A stretch of 64,000 bases of DNA from Mucilaginibacter polytrichastri. GTDB lineage: Bacteria > Bacteroidota > Bacteroidia > Sphingobacteriales > Sphingobacteriaceae. Every line of letters begins with the position of its first letter. Position 1 is the first letter of the stretch. Below the pieces are notes generated by a model that saw nothing but the letters and a program-made list of their open reading frames with translations, did no database searches and was not told where the DNA came from. Both the position numbers and the translations under genes were made by a program. The stretch covers positions 686,787-750,786 of the forward strand of contig NZ_MPPL01000001.1 in NCBI RefSeq assembly GCF_001911425.1, written 5' to 3'. Of this stretch, positions 27,599-35,899 are shown piece after piece.

Positions 27599-29874
27599 TA
27601 ACAAGCCTTAACGCTTTGGTCAAATTTTTTGTATTCGTATTCCAATTCAAAGGCTTTTAATACCGTTAAATGCGAAATAAGATACGCTAAGGTACTTTCG
27701 GCGCCCTGATTACGGTTTATGCCATTGGGCATTAATCCATCGCAACAGCCCTTGGTTTCATAATCATACAATGGTGCGCGCAGTGTGTTTTCGCCCAGGA
27801 ACCATTTATAGCTTAAAAACATTTTCTCGATATACTCCGGCTGACGGAATGTTTCATACGCCTGGAAATGCATCATCACCATAGCCATTGTTTCAATAGC
27901 CTGTTGATCGAAAGTAGGGAATACCCCGCCACGATAATACCAGCCATCGTTACCAATAGGGCTTAAGTAACCATTAGAAAGGGTTAGCTTATCTAAAAAT
28001 GCCATGGTATTGATAGCAATCCGTTTAGCATTTTCATCTCCGGTAATTTCGCACGAGTGTAACAGGGCTAATGGCATAATGGCATTGTCATAGGTCATGC
28101 CTTCTTCAAACCATTGCCAGTCTGGCGATTGTGTTTTTTCATAAGCATCAATCAGCGGTTGTGTTAATCTAACCAATTCGGCCAGCATACCTTCGTCGGT
28201 AGGGTAAACTTTAAGGTAAAGGCAGATGCCGATAATGGTATTTGCCATCCCACGAATATGTTTCAGATTTTGAAAATGCGGATACGATTTGTGGAAAATT
28301 TCCATCGCAAACTCGCGGTACGAGTTATTGGCCGCGCAGCTAATTAAGTGGCCAAGCGCCCATATGGTACGGCCAAATGAATCTTCAGAACCAACTTCAT
28401 CCAGGTAACGGCGATCAAAGCTTAAAAAGTTGCGGAAATTACCGTCATCGCGTTGCATGTAGTGAATATAGCTCAGGTAAATAGGCAATAATTCTAATGC
28501 TTCCTGGCTTTTGTTGCGTTGGTAAGCCATTAATGCCATAATTAAGGCGCGGGCATTATCATCCAGGCAATAGCCCTCTTTTAAATTTGGGATGCCATAT
28601 TTAGCATGCTGTACAATGCCAGTATCGTCTGTTAGGCGGTGTACGTGTGTCAGGCTAAACTTTGGCAGTATCTCCGGGTCAACAATGCTGTTCTTTAATA
28701 TCTTGTCGCTAAAGTCATGGTTTAAGCATGATTCCTGCGCTACGCGGATAAACTCGGCACCTGTTTTAGGCCAGCGCAGGTGTAAGCCGTATTCGTAAGC
28801 ATTTTGTTTAAGTGTATTTAGTTTGTCTTCGTTATCCAGCAAATCATTTATATTATCTGCCAGGGCATCGGCATCTTTAAAATCAAACAAACGTCCCCTG
28901 TTGTGCGCCAATAGCTCGGTAGCATGCCAGTATGGTGTTGATACAACTGCAGCACCAGATCCTACTGCGTACGACAACGTACCGCTGGTAATTTGTGCCT
29001 CATTTAAGTATGGTGTTACATACACGGTGGCAGCAGTCAGGTAATTAATCAGTTCTTCTTCTGATACAAACTTATTGATGAAAGTAAGGTGATTTGACAC
29101 CTTTAACTGGGCAGCCAGTGTTTTTAAACTGTCGCGGTATTCTTCGCCCGAGTGTTTTACTACGCCAGGGTGAGTGTTGCCTAATACCACGTACATAACA
29201 TCAGGGTGCTTCTCTACTATTTTGGGTAAGGCTCTTACTACAGTTTCCAAACCTTTATTGCGGCTTATTAAGCCAAAGGTAAGCAGTACACGTTTGTTTT
29301 TAAATGCGGTGAGCTCACTTACCGGGTTAATTTCCGGTTCTTCCAGATCAGGAACCCCGTGCTCAATGATTTGGATTTTTTCTGGTGCGATATCGTAAAT
29401 AGTTGTCAGGAATTCAACCGCACGCTGGCTCATCACAATTATTTTTGACGATTGCTCGGCAATTTCGCGGATGATGATGCGCTGCACATAACTTGGTTCG
29501 CGTAATATGGTATGCAGAATAGAAATAAGCGGTTTCTCTAAACGGTTAAGCAATGGCAAAATATAGATGCCACTTTCGCCGCCATATATCCCAAATTCAT
29601 GCTCCAGGATGCAAACATCGGCATTGCTGGTGTTGATATAATTGGCAGCACGGATATAATCTTTTTGATCATTCTGGCGGATCACATATTTTACCTCTTC
29701 CGGGTATTCATACTCCTGCAGGTTCTCTGAATCATTAACAGCTACAACAAAACCGCTTTGCGACAAATTGCTTCTTTCTGGAAAATTCGCACTGATGGCG
29801 CGCATCAGATTTTGGTTAAATGTTGCAATACCGCATTCGCGGGGTGGGTAGGTTGAAATGTAAGCTATTTTCAT
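27598..29874 (-). CDS. GT4 glycosyltransferase fused to an alpha/alpha-barrel domain
   Basis: A 758-residue two-domain protein. Residues 1 to about 365 form a GT-B glycosyltransferase of family GT4 (MKIAYISTYPPRECGIATFN at the start, LLTFGLISRNKGLETVVRAL, a C-terminal E-x-x-x-T-S-G-T-L-Y pattern near 295-300). Residues ~400-750 are a helical domain with repeated aromatic/acidic motifs (GYCLDDNARALIMAL, EDSFGRTIWALG, MTYDNAIMPLALL, FPTFDQQAIETMAM, RNQGAESTLAYL) resembling an (alpha/alpha)6 glycosidase-like barrel. A bifunctional synthase/trimming role is inferred. It is the first gene of an operon with the GT4 gene at 26588-27598. No signal peptide is visible. Confidence 0.87.
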   Translation of the reverse strand: MKIAYISTYPPRECGIATFNQNLMRAISANFPERSNLSQSGFVVAVNDSENLQEYEYPEEVKYVIRQNDQKDYIRAANYINTSNADVCILEHEFGIYGGESGIYILPLLNRLEKPLISILHTILREPSYVQRIIIREIAEQSSKIIVMSQRAVEFLTTIYDIAPEKIQIIEHGVPDLEEPEINPVSELTAFKNKRVLLTFGLISRNKGLETVVRALPKIVEKHPDVMYVVLGNTHPGVVKHSGEEYRDSLKTLAAQLKVSNHLTFINKFVSEEELINYLTAATVYVTPYLNEAQITSGTLSYAVGSGAAVVSTPYWHATELLAHNRGRLFDFKDADALADNINDLLDNEDKLNTLKQNAYEYGLHLRWPKTGAEFIRVAQESCLNHDFSDKILKNSIVDPEILPKFSLTHVHRLTDDTGIVQHAKYGIPNLKEGYCLDDNARALIMALMAYQRNKSQEALELLPIYLSYIHYMQRDDGNFRNFLSFDRRYLDEVGSEDSFGRTIWALGHLISCAANNSYREFAMEIFHKSYPHFQNLKHIRGMANTIIGICLYLKVYPTDEGMLAELVRLTQPLIDAYEKTQSPDWQWFEEGMTYDNAIMPLALLHSCEITGDENAKRIAINTMAFLDKLTLSNGYLSPIGNDGWYYRGGVFPTFDQQAIETMAMVMMHFQAYETFRQPEYIEKMFLSYKWFLGENTLRAPLYDYETKGCCDGLMPNGINRNQGAESTLAYLISHLTVLKAFELEYEYKKFDQSVKAC

Positions 29875-29956
29875 GTTTTGGTAGAATGTATTAAATAGAA
29901 GTTAGGCAAGTGGAACTGAATTCTCTTTTTTTGACATTGTGTGACTAAAAAAAAGG

Positions 29957-29990
29957 GCAACGTGAAGTTGAAAATATGCTTTTACGTTGC
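29957..29990 (-). terminator. Terminator between the aminotransferase and glycosyltransferase operons
   Basis: GCAACGTGAAG / CTTTTACGTTGC stem with an 11-nt loop. T-runs follow it on both strands; the minus-strand aminotransferase gene ends 109 nt upstream of it. Confidence 0.7.
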
Positions 29991-30098
29991 TTTTTACGGC
30001 AAATGCACACTTGCGTACAATATAGTACATAAACTATACCAATACACTATCACAATAGCTGAATAGGGCTAAACTGCCAAAGATTTACAGGCAGGTGT

Positions 30099-31286
30099 TT
30101 AACTAAAGTAGCTTATCGCTTCTAAAATAATTGCACAGGCCTGTTTAATTTCATCAAGGGTGATAATAAGGGGAGGGGCAATACGCATAGAGTTATCGCA
30201 GTGCAGAAACCAATCTACAATGAGGCCGTTTTCTATACAGCGGTCTATTACTTTTTTGTTGAAATCGAAACTCTCCAGCTCGGCAGCCAGCATCAGGCCT
30301 TTACCACGAATTTGTTTGATGGCCGGGTGAACCAGTAATTGGTGAAATAGCTGTCCTTTTTCTTCAACGCCGTTTGCTAAATTTTCATCCAGTAAAACGT
30401 TTAGTGCAGCCAAGCCGGCCGCACAGCATACAGGGTGGCCGCCAAATGTAGTAATGTGACCCAGTATCGGGTTGTTTTTCAATGCCGACATAATTTCTGC
30501 AGATGCAATAAATGCACCTACCGGCATGCCGCCGCCAAGAGCTTTGGCCAGCAATAATATATCGGGCACAATGCAAAAATGCTCAAAGGCAAATAATTTG
30601 CCCGTGCGGCCAAAGGCAGCCTGAATTTCATCCAGAATCAGCAGCGTTCCTGTTTCGGTACAACGGTTTCTTAAGGCTTGCATATAAGCTGCATCAGGTA
30701 CGCGGATCCCGGCCTCGCCCTGTATGGTTTCCACTATTACACAGGCAGTTTGCTCAGTGATGCTGGCCAGATCGGCCATGTTATTAAAATTGATAAAACT
30801 AACATCGGGTAATAATGGGCGATAAGCCGTTTTAAAATGCTCATTACCCATAACACTCAATGCACCATGCGTACTACCGTGGTAGGAGTTATGACAAGAG
30901 ATAATTTCCTTGCGATCTGTATAACGTTTAGCAAGTTTTAAAGCACCCTCAACAGCTTCTGTGCCGGAGTTTACAAAGTAAACAGAATTTAATGTTGATG
31001 GAAGCAGGCTTACCAGCTTTTCGGCAAAACGTACCTGCGGGGTTTGCACGTATTCGCCATAAACCATGAGGTGCATATATTTATCTACCTGCTCTTTAAT
31101 CGCATTAATAACGGCATCATTACCATGGCCAATATTACTTACGCCAATGCCAGATATTAGGTCCATATAGACATTGCCATCGGCATTGTACATATAAATA
31201 CCTTTAGCTTGCTCAAACTCCAGCAGTAAAGGGAAATCGGTAGTTTGGGCGTTGTTGGCTAAAAAGAGCTGGCGAAGGGTTAGCAT
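30099..31286 (-). CDS. Class III (acetylornithine/ornithine-type) aminotransferase
   Basis: PLP-dependent fold-type I aminotransferase of 395 residues. Visible motifs are [43 protein letters not shown] (phosphate-binding), [21 protein letters not shown] (Asp that binds the pyridine nitrogen), and the Schiff-base lysine in [15 protein letters not shown]. The family converts omega-amino groups of ornithine, acetylornithine, GABA or lysine derivatives using 2-oxoglutarate. No arginine-pathway genes are adjacent, so the substrate stays open and I give no symbol. A paired repeat sits just upstream. Confidence 0.87.
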   Translation of the reverse strand: MLTLRQLFLANNAQTTDFPLLLEFEQAKGIYMYNADGNVYMDLISGIGVSNIGHGNDAVINAIKEQVDKYMHLMVYGEYVQTPQVRFAEKLVSLLPSTLNSVYFVNSGTEAVEGALKLAKRYTDRKEIISCHNSYHGSTHGALSVMGNEHFKTAYRPLLPDVSFINFNNMADLASITEQTACVIVETIQGEAGIRVPDAAYMQALRNRCTETGTLLILDEIQAAFGRTGKLFAFEHFCIVPDILLLAKALGGGMPVGAFIASAEIMSALKNNPILGHITTFGGHPVCCAAGLAALNVLLDENLANGVEEKGQLFHQLLVHPAIKQIRGKGLMLAAELESFDFNKKVIDRCIENGLIVDWFLHCDNSMRIAPPLIITLDEIKQACAIILEAISYFS

Positions 31287-31287
31287 G

Positions 31288-31414
31288 TTAATTTGTTGAT
31301 GAGATAATTTGATGATTTGTTAATAAAATAGCAAATCATTACAAAGCACAAATTTGCTGATTAATTTTATGTAATTAATCAGCAAATTGACAAATTATCT
31401 CATCAACAAATTAA
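31288..31414. repeat. Paired inverted repeat built from 8-nt words
   Basis: The outer 24 nt are perfectly inverted (31288-31311 against 31391-31414). The left arm reads as octads ATTTGTTG, ATGAGATA, ATTTGATG, ATTTGTTA, and the right arm, on the minus strand, as ATTTGTTG, ATGAGATA, ATTTGTCA, ATTTGCTG. It fills nearly all of the space between the aminotransferase start and the Spy-like gene stop. Confidence 0.85.
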
Positions 31415-31420
31415 AGAGAA

Positions 31421-31924
31421 TTATCGCTGTCCCTCCGGTTTACGCTCACGAAGCTGTTTAATGAGTTCGTCTTTAAACTCGCGTTCGCTTTGGTACAGCA
31501 GGCTTACCTTTTCGGGAGGCAGTATTCTTAAAAAATCGTCTTTATAACGTTTTCTGATACTGAGGATCTGTTGTTCATAATTAATATCCCGGTCTACCTG
31601 GTCAATCCCATTATTCTGTGGGTTAGAATTATTGATGCGGCGCTGGCGCAATACCGCACCTAATTCGGTTTGGTACTGGTTATATATCGGCCAAAAACGT
31701 TCTGCTTCCTCTGGTGTAAGGTTAAGCCTTTTGTTGATGTACGCATTACGTGTTGCCTCGAGCTTACGCATCCCGTTAGCCCTGTTATTTGGGTTAAAGT
31801 TTGGGCGGTACGTTGTTGTGGGCACCGAATTACGATACGGAAGAGCCCCTGGTTGCGCACTTGTTTCATACCGCATACAAAAAAGCAGCAGCACAAAAAA
31901 CAGATATTTCATCAGCGTATTCAT
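31421..31924 (-). CDS. Spy/CpxP-like periplasmic protein of the sigma-factor operon
   Basis: A 167-residue exported protein. The signal peptide is YLFFVLLLFCMRYETSA, followed by a Pro/Asn-rich linker and a helical domain with RLNLTPEEAERFWPIYNQYQTELG, the LTPEEA..FWP pattern of Spy/CpxP-like stress proteins common in Bacteroidota sigma-factor loci. It is the last gene of a run in which the ECF sigma factor and a membrane protein lie upstream; the gap to the latter is 9 nt. A role in envelope-stress sensing or chaperoning is inferred from the family and context. Confidence 0.75.
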   Translation of the reverse strand: MNTLMKYLFFVLLLFCMRYETSAQPGALPYRNSVPTTTYRPNFNPNNRANGMRKLEATRNAYINKRLNLTPEEAERFWPIYNQYQTELGAVLRQRRINNSNPQNNGIDQVDRDINYEQQILSIRKRYKDDFLRILPPEKVSLLYQSEREFKDELIKQLRERKPEGQR

Positions 31925-31933
31925 TCCGGTTTG

Positions 31934-32842
31934 TTAAATATTACTTAGATAATCTGTAAGATCATCTGTGCTTACGTTATTTGTTTTGCCTTGATCGGCC
32001 TGGTCAATTACACTGCGGGTATCACCGGCATCCATATGTAATTGTAAATAGCTCTCAATATCATTATCCGGAATGTCTGATAATGCCTTATGCAAATAAG
32101 TGCTATCGTGTTTTGCAGAAGGGCTATCTATCTGCCCGATGAAAATAGCAGCACCTACAACCAGGGTAAAGCAGGCAGCGGTCGCATATTTAAATGCTGC
32201 AGTTGATACCAGCCTCCTGATCACACCTTTACGATTAGCCGCTTCTAAACCAGCTGCCTGGTTTAATACCTTGCGGTTAAGTTCCTCAAAATAATTTTCT
32301 GGAACAGTAAACGATGTTTTTGCCTGCATTGCTTCTTCAACTACAATGCGACTGCTAAGTTGCGCTGCCATATCCTCAAAGTAATTTTGAGGCACGGCAA
32401 AACTTCGCTCATCAGCTTTTAATGCATCTTCAATTACAATGCGGCTTTTAATTTGCGCTGCCATATCCTCAAAGTAGTTTTGAGGTACGGCAAAGCTTTG
32501 CTCATCGGCCTTTAAGGCGTCATCAACAGCAATACGACTTTTAATTTGCAGCTCCATGTTCTCAAAATAATTTTGAGGTACAGTGAAGTTTTGCTCATCG
32601 GTATTAAATTTTTCTTCAATATTAATCCTGCTTACAATATTGCTGCTTAATGTTTCAAAATAATTATCGGGTACAATAAAAGACTGTAACGATGGTGACT
32701 CACTTAAATTTATGACTGACATTATCCTCCCTTCCAACTCACTAAAATAGCCAGCCGGTACTGTAAACGGGTTATTTGGGTTAACCTGTTTAAGTGACGG
32801 ATATTCATCTGGCCATTCTTTATTGTCTATATCGCTTGTCAT
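31934..32842 (-). CDS. Membrane protein with six tandem 31-residue repeats; putative anti-sigma factor
   Basis: A 302-residue protein. Residues ~22-200 hold six tandem repeats of about 31 residues built on F-x-V-P-x-N-Y-F-E-x-(L/M)-x3-(I/L)-x-S-R-I (for example FTVPQNYFENMELQIKSRI). One transmembrane helix follows (ATAACFTLVVGAAIFIG, ~222-240), then a short acidic tail. The gene is between an ECF sigma factor (51 nt upstream) and a Spy-like gene, where anti-sigma factors normally lie. The topology would put the repeats in the cytoplasm, able to bind the sigma factor. Repeats 3-5 are nearly identical, so the array looks recently expanded. The function is an inference; no known anti-sigma fold is recognisable. 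Confidence 0.75.
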   Translation of the reverse strand: MTSDIDNKEWPDEYPSLKQVNPNNPFTVPAGYFSELEGRIMSVINLSESPSLQSFIVPDNYFETLSSNIVSRINIEEKFNTDEQNFTVPQNYFENMELQIKSRIAVDDALKADEQSFAVPQNYFEDMAAQIKSRIVIEDALKADERSFAVPQNYFEDMAAQLSSRIVVEEAMQAKTSFTVPENYFEELNRKVLNQAAGLEAANRKGVIRRLVSTAAFKYATAACFTLVVGAAIFIGQIDSPSAKHDSTYLHKALSDIPDNDIESYLQLHMDAGDTRSVIDQADQGKTNNVSTDDLTDYLSNI

Positions 32843-32893
32843 ATCGTATTATAGATATAAATAGTGCTAAAAGGTTTAAAGCAAAAATTAAAA

Positions 32894-33448
32894 TTAATCA
32901 TTAGATAACAGAAAGCTTTCGATTTTTTTGACCGCCAGGTGAAATGATGCTTTTAAAGCACCCACACTTGTGCCCAACACGTCCGACATTTCTTCATACT
33001 TCATATCGTCGAAGTATTTCATATTAAATACCAGGCGTTGTTTGTCGGGCAGGGTTAATATGGCCTGCTGCAATTTAAGCTGCGCCTTGTCGCCGTCAAA
33101 ATAAGTAGAAGCGGCAAGTGTGTCGGCTAGTTCGTACGAAACTTCATCGAGCGAAATATTGTTTTTCTGTTTCTTCTTATTTAAAAACGTGATGCACTCA
33201 TTGGTAGCAATGCGGTACATCCAGGTGTAAAGCTGCGCATCGCTGCGAAAGCCTTCGAGGTTTTTCCACACCTTAATAAACACGTCCTGCACCAGGTCGT
33301 CGGCATCATCATGATCAATAACCATGCGTCTAACATGCCAGTAAATTTTCTGCTGATATTTCTTCAATAAAAGATTAAAGGCTTCATTCCTGGTTTTTAC
33401 GTCCTGGAACTTGCTTAGTATTTCGGCATCTTCAACCTGTACAGACAT
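32894..33448 (-). CDS. ECF-family RNA polymerase sigma factor
   Basis: A 184-residue extracytoplasmic-function sigma factor. Region 2 is visible at about 20-90 (DDADDLVQDVFIKVWKNLEGFRSDAQLYTWMYRIATNECITFL) and region 4 at about 125-180 (LPDKQRLVFNMKYFDDMKYEEMSDVLGTSVGALKASFHLAVKKI), with the short linker typical of ECFs. It should direct transcription of a stress regulon, held in check by a membrane partner. The downstream 6-repeat membrane protein is the obvious candidate. It begins 22 nt after the transketolase C-half stop. Confidence 0.94.
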   Translation of the reverse strand: MSVQVEDAEILSKFQDVKTRNEAFNLLLKKYQQKIYWHVRRMVIDHDDADDLVQDVFIKVWKNLEGFRSDAQLYTWMYRIATNECITFLNKKKQKNNISLDEVSYELADTLAASTYFDGDKAQLKLQQAILTLPDKQRLVFNMKYFDDMKYEEMSDVLGTSVGALKASFHLAVKKIESFLLSND

Positions 33449-33470
33449 TTATCTTTTTTAAGAGTTAATA

Positions 33471-34448
33471 CTATAAAGCACTTACTGCCGACTTTGTTTT
33501 TCTTTTAATGGCGCGTTTAGCTGCTTCTACAATGTGGGCAGCATCTAAACCATATTTTGTCATCAGTTGCTCCGGTGTTCCGCTTTCGCCAAAGCTATCA
33601 TCTACAGCCACATACTCTTGTGGGGTTGGCAGCTGTGTTGCCAGTACCTGTGCAACGCTATCACCAAGGCCACCTAAGCGATTATGCTCTTCTGCGGTAA
33701 CTACACAACCTGTTTTACGTACTGATGCTAATATTGCTTCTGCATCAAGCGGTTTAATGGTATGTATGTTAATGATCTCGGCATCAATACCTTGTTCTGC
33801 TAAAATTTCGCCTGCCTGTATAGCTTCCCAAACCAAATGGCCTGTTGCAAAGATACTTACATCTGCGCCTTCATTAACCATCCATGCCTTACCGATCTCA
33901 AATTTTTGATCAGGGTCTGTAAAAATAGGCACAACCGGGCGGCCAAAACGTAAGTAAACGGGGCCTTCGTATTCTGCAATTGCAATGGTTGCAGCTTTGG
34001 TCTGGTTGTAATCGCACGGGTTAATAACCGTCATACCGGGTAGCATTTTCATTAGGCCTATGTCTTCCAGGATCTGGTGGGTTGCACCATCTTCGCCCAG
34101 GGTTAAGCCTGCGTGTGAAGCGCAGATCTTTACATTTTTATTAGAGTAAGCAATAGACTGGCGAATCTGATCGTAAACACGACCAGTTGAGAAATTAGCA
34201 AATGTACCTGTGAAAGGTATTTTACCACCAATGGTTAAACCGGCAGCCATACCCATCATGTTGGCTTCGGCAATACCAGTCTGGAAAAAACGCTCAGGGA
34301 AAGCCGCAATAAAATCCTGCATTTTCAATGAACCGATCAAATCTGCACAAAGTGCAACCACCTGTTCGTTACGTTTACCTGCCTCTAATAGTCCGGCGCC
34401 AAAGCCCGAACGGGTATCTTTTTTATCTGTGTAAGTGTATTTTTTCAT
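33471..34448 (-). CDS. Transketolase, C-terminal subunit
   Basis: C-terminal half of a split transketolase (325 residues), holding the pyrimidine-binding and C-terminal domains. The catalytic glutamate is in RFFQTGIAEANMMGMAAGLTIGG; HAGLTLGEDGATHQILEDIGLMKMLPGM and the C-terminal EEHNRLGGLGDSVAQVL are also typical. It works with the N-half at 34557-35402 in the pentose phosphate pathway or a related ketol transfer. Split forms are common in bacteria and archaea, so the arrangement is not a broken gene. The 108-bp gap between the halves is filled by repeat sequences, which is odd for an obligate pair. Confidence 0.92.
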   Translation of the reverse strand: MKKYTYTDKKDTRSGFGAGLLEAGKRNEQVVALCADLIGSLKMQDFIAAFPERFFQTGIAEANMMGMAAGLTIGGKIPFTGTFANFSTGRVYDQIRQSIAYSNKNVKICASHAGLTLGEDGATHQILEDIGLMKMLPGMTVINPCDYNQTKAATIAIAEYEGPVYLRFGRPVVPIFTDPDQKFEIGKAWMVNEGADVSIFATGHLVWEAIQAGEILAEQGIDAEIINIHTIKPLDAEAILASVRKTGCVVTAEEHNRLGGLGDSVAQVLATQLPTPQEYVAVDDSFGESGTPEQLMTKYGLDAAHIVEAAKRAIKRKTKSAVSAL

Positions 34449-34454
34449 GAGAAG

Positions 34455-34553
34455 AGCCTCACCCCAGCCCTCTCCATAGGAGAGGGAGTTCGAATATTTT
34501 TAAGTTCTATGATTAATGTCTTGTCTCTTGATTCTTGACTCTTGGTTCTGACT
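34455..34553. repeat. Two half-repeats between the transketolase halves
   Basis: 34455-34490 is a single arm of the hairpin family (CCCTCTCCATAGGAGAGGG) and 34519-34553 is a single arm of the 7-nt-word family (minus strand GAACCAA, GAGTCAA, GAATCAA, GAGACAA). Neither has its inverted partner. They occupy almost the whole intergenic gap. Confidence 0.7.
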
Positions 34554-34556
34554 AAA

Positions 34557-35402
34557 TTAATAGTCTCCCAAAGTCTCTTCTAACTGCCCTAAAGCCTGTG
34601 CCAGTTGTGCATCGTTAGGTGCAACGCCGTGCCATTTGTGGCTGCCCATCATAAAGTCTACGCCGTATCCCATTTCGGTATGCAGTAAAATTACAATTGG
34701 TTTGCCCTGGCCTGTACGGCTTTTGGCTTCGGCTAAGGTAGACAGCAGGAACTCCATGTTATTACCCTGGGTTTCCAGTACATCCCAACCAAAGGCAGTC
34801 CATTTGGCATGCAGATCGCCAAGCGATAATACATTTTTGGTAGAACCATCAATTTGCTGGCCGTTAACATCAACAGCAGCAATCAGGTTATCAATTTTAT
34901 TGTGTGGGGCATACATGGCAGCTTCCCAAATCTGGCCTTCCTGTAATTCGCCGTCACCATGCAGGGTGAAAACCAAACTGGCATCCTTGTTTAGTTTTTT
35001 AGCCTGTGCAGCACCAATGGCAACTGATAAGCCCTGGCCTAGTGAGCCTGAGGCAATACGTACACCCGGTAAATGCTCATGTGTGGTAGGGTGCCCCTGT
35101 AAGCGGGTGCCCAGTTTACGGAAGGTAGCTAATTCTGCTTTATCAAAGTAACCAGCATGCGCCAGTACGCTGTAAAATACTGGGGATATGTGGCCGTTTG
35201 ACAGGAAGAACAAGTCTTCGCCTATGCCGTCCATGTTAAATTCAGAATCGTGGTTCATGGCTGAGAAATACAGCGCAACCAGATAATCTGTACAGCCTAA
35301 AGAGCCGCCCGGGTGACCGGATTGGCAACCGTGTACCATTCTAACAATATCGCGTCTTACTTGCGAGGCGATACTTTTTAATTCATCAATATCAGTAGTC
35401 AT
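34557..35402 (-). CDS. Transketolase, N-terminal subunit
   Basis: N-terminal half of a split transketolase (281 residues), which binds the thiamine diphosphate pyrophosphate end and Mg2+. Visible motifs are GCQSGHPGGSLGCTDYLVALYF, HPTTHEHLPGVRIASGSLGQGLSVAIGAA and the Mg-binding GDGELQEGQIWEAAMYA, with the VDVNGQQIDG stretch. It is 32 nt downstream of bcp on the same strand and partners the C-half at 33471-34448. The reaction is two-carbon ketol transfer between sugar phosphates. Confidence 0.92.
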   Translation of the reverse strand: MTTDIDELKSIASQVRRDIVRMVHGCQSGHPGGSLGCTDYLVALYFSAMNHDSEFNMDGIGEDLFFLSNGHISPVFYSVLAHAGYFDKAELATFRKLGTRLQGHPTTHEHLPGVRIASGSLGQGLSVAIGAAQAKKLNKDASLVFTLHGDGELQEGQIWEAAMYAPHNKIDNLIAAVDVNGQQIDGSTKNVLSLGDLHAKWTAFGWDVLETQGNNMEFLLSTLAEAKSRTGQGKPIVILLHTEMGYGVDFMMGSHKWHGVAPNDAQLAQALGQLEETLGDY

Positions 35403-35434
35403 TAATTACGGAAGGTTGGTTTATGCTTAAATAT

Positions 35435-35899
35435 TTATTTCTTCAACAGGTCTAAAACTTGCTGAGAGGAGTTTTTAGTGTCAACTTTTTCAATGATCTG
35501 GCTAATTACACCATCGGCGTCGATAATAAAAGTGTTGCGGGCAACACCCATATATTTTTTACCGTACATGTTTTTCTCAACCCAAACACCGTAAGCCTCC
35601 ACAATTTCATGGTCAACATCGGCTATCAGGGTAAAGGGCAGGCTGTATTTGGTTTCAAATTTTTTGTGCGATTTTTCATCATCAACACTCACCCCAATTA
35701 CTTCGTAACCCTGGCTGCTTAAAAACTGGTAATTGTCTCTAAAATCGCAAGCTTCGGCAGTACAACCGGGGGTATCATCTTTTGGGTAAAAATAAAGGAT
35801 GGTCGTTTTTCCTTTAAAATCTGCCAGTGAAACTATTTTTCCGTTCTGATCTTTGGCTGTAAAGTCGGGTGCTTTGGTGCCTGTTGTTAAAGTTGCCAT
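35435..35899 (-). CDS. bcp: Thioredoxin-dependent thiol peroxidase (Bcp/PrxQ)
   Basis: A 154-residue peroxiredoxin of the Bcp/PrxQ class that reduces hydroperoxides with electrons from thioredoxin. The peroxidatic Cys is in YPKDDTPGCTAEACDFRDNY, and the second Cys five residues later is the resolving Cys of atypical 2-Cys Bcp enzymes. The end GVISQIIEKVDTKNSSQQVLDLL fits the family. Its ATG overlaps the stop of the upstream M23 peptidase gene (TAATG), so the two are translationally coupled. Confidence 0.95.
   Translation of the reverse strand: MATLTTGTKAPDFTAKDQNGKIVSLADFKGKTTILYFYPKDDTPGCTAEACDFRDNYQFLSSQGYEVIGVSVDDEKSHKKFETKYSLPFTLIADVDHEIVEAYGVWVEKNMYGKKYMGVARNTFIIDADGVISQIIEKVDTKNSSQQVLDLLKK

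Noticed and set aside
34636..35151. 171-codon frame opposite the transketolase N-half
   Set aside because: Shadow frame created by the codon bias of the clear transketolase gene.
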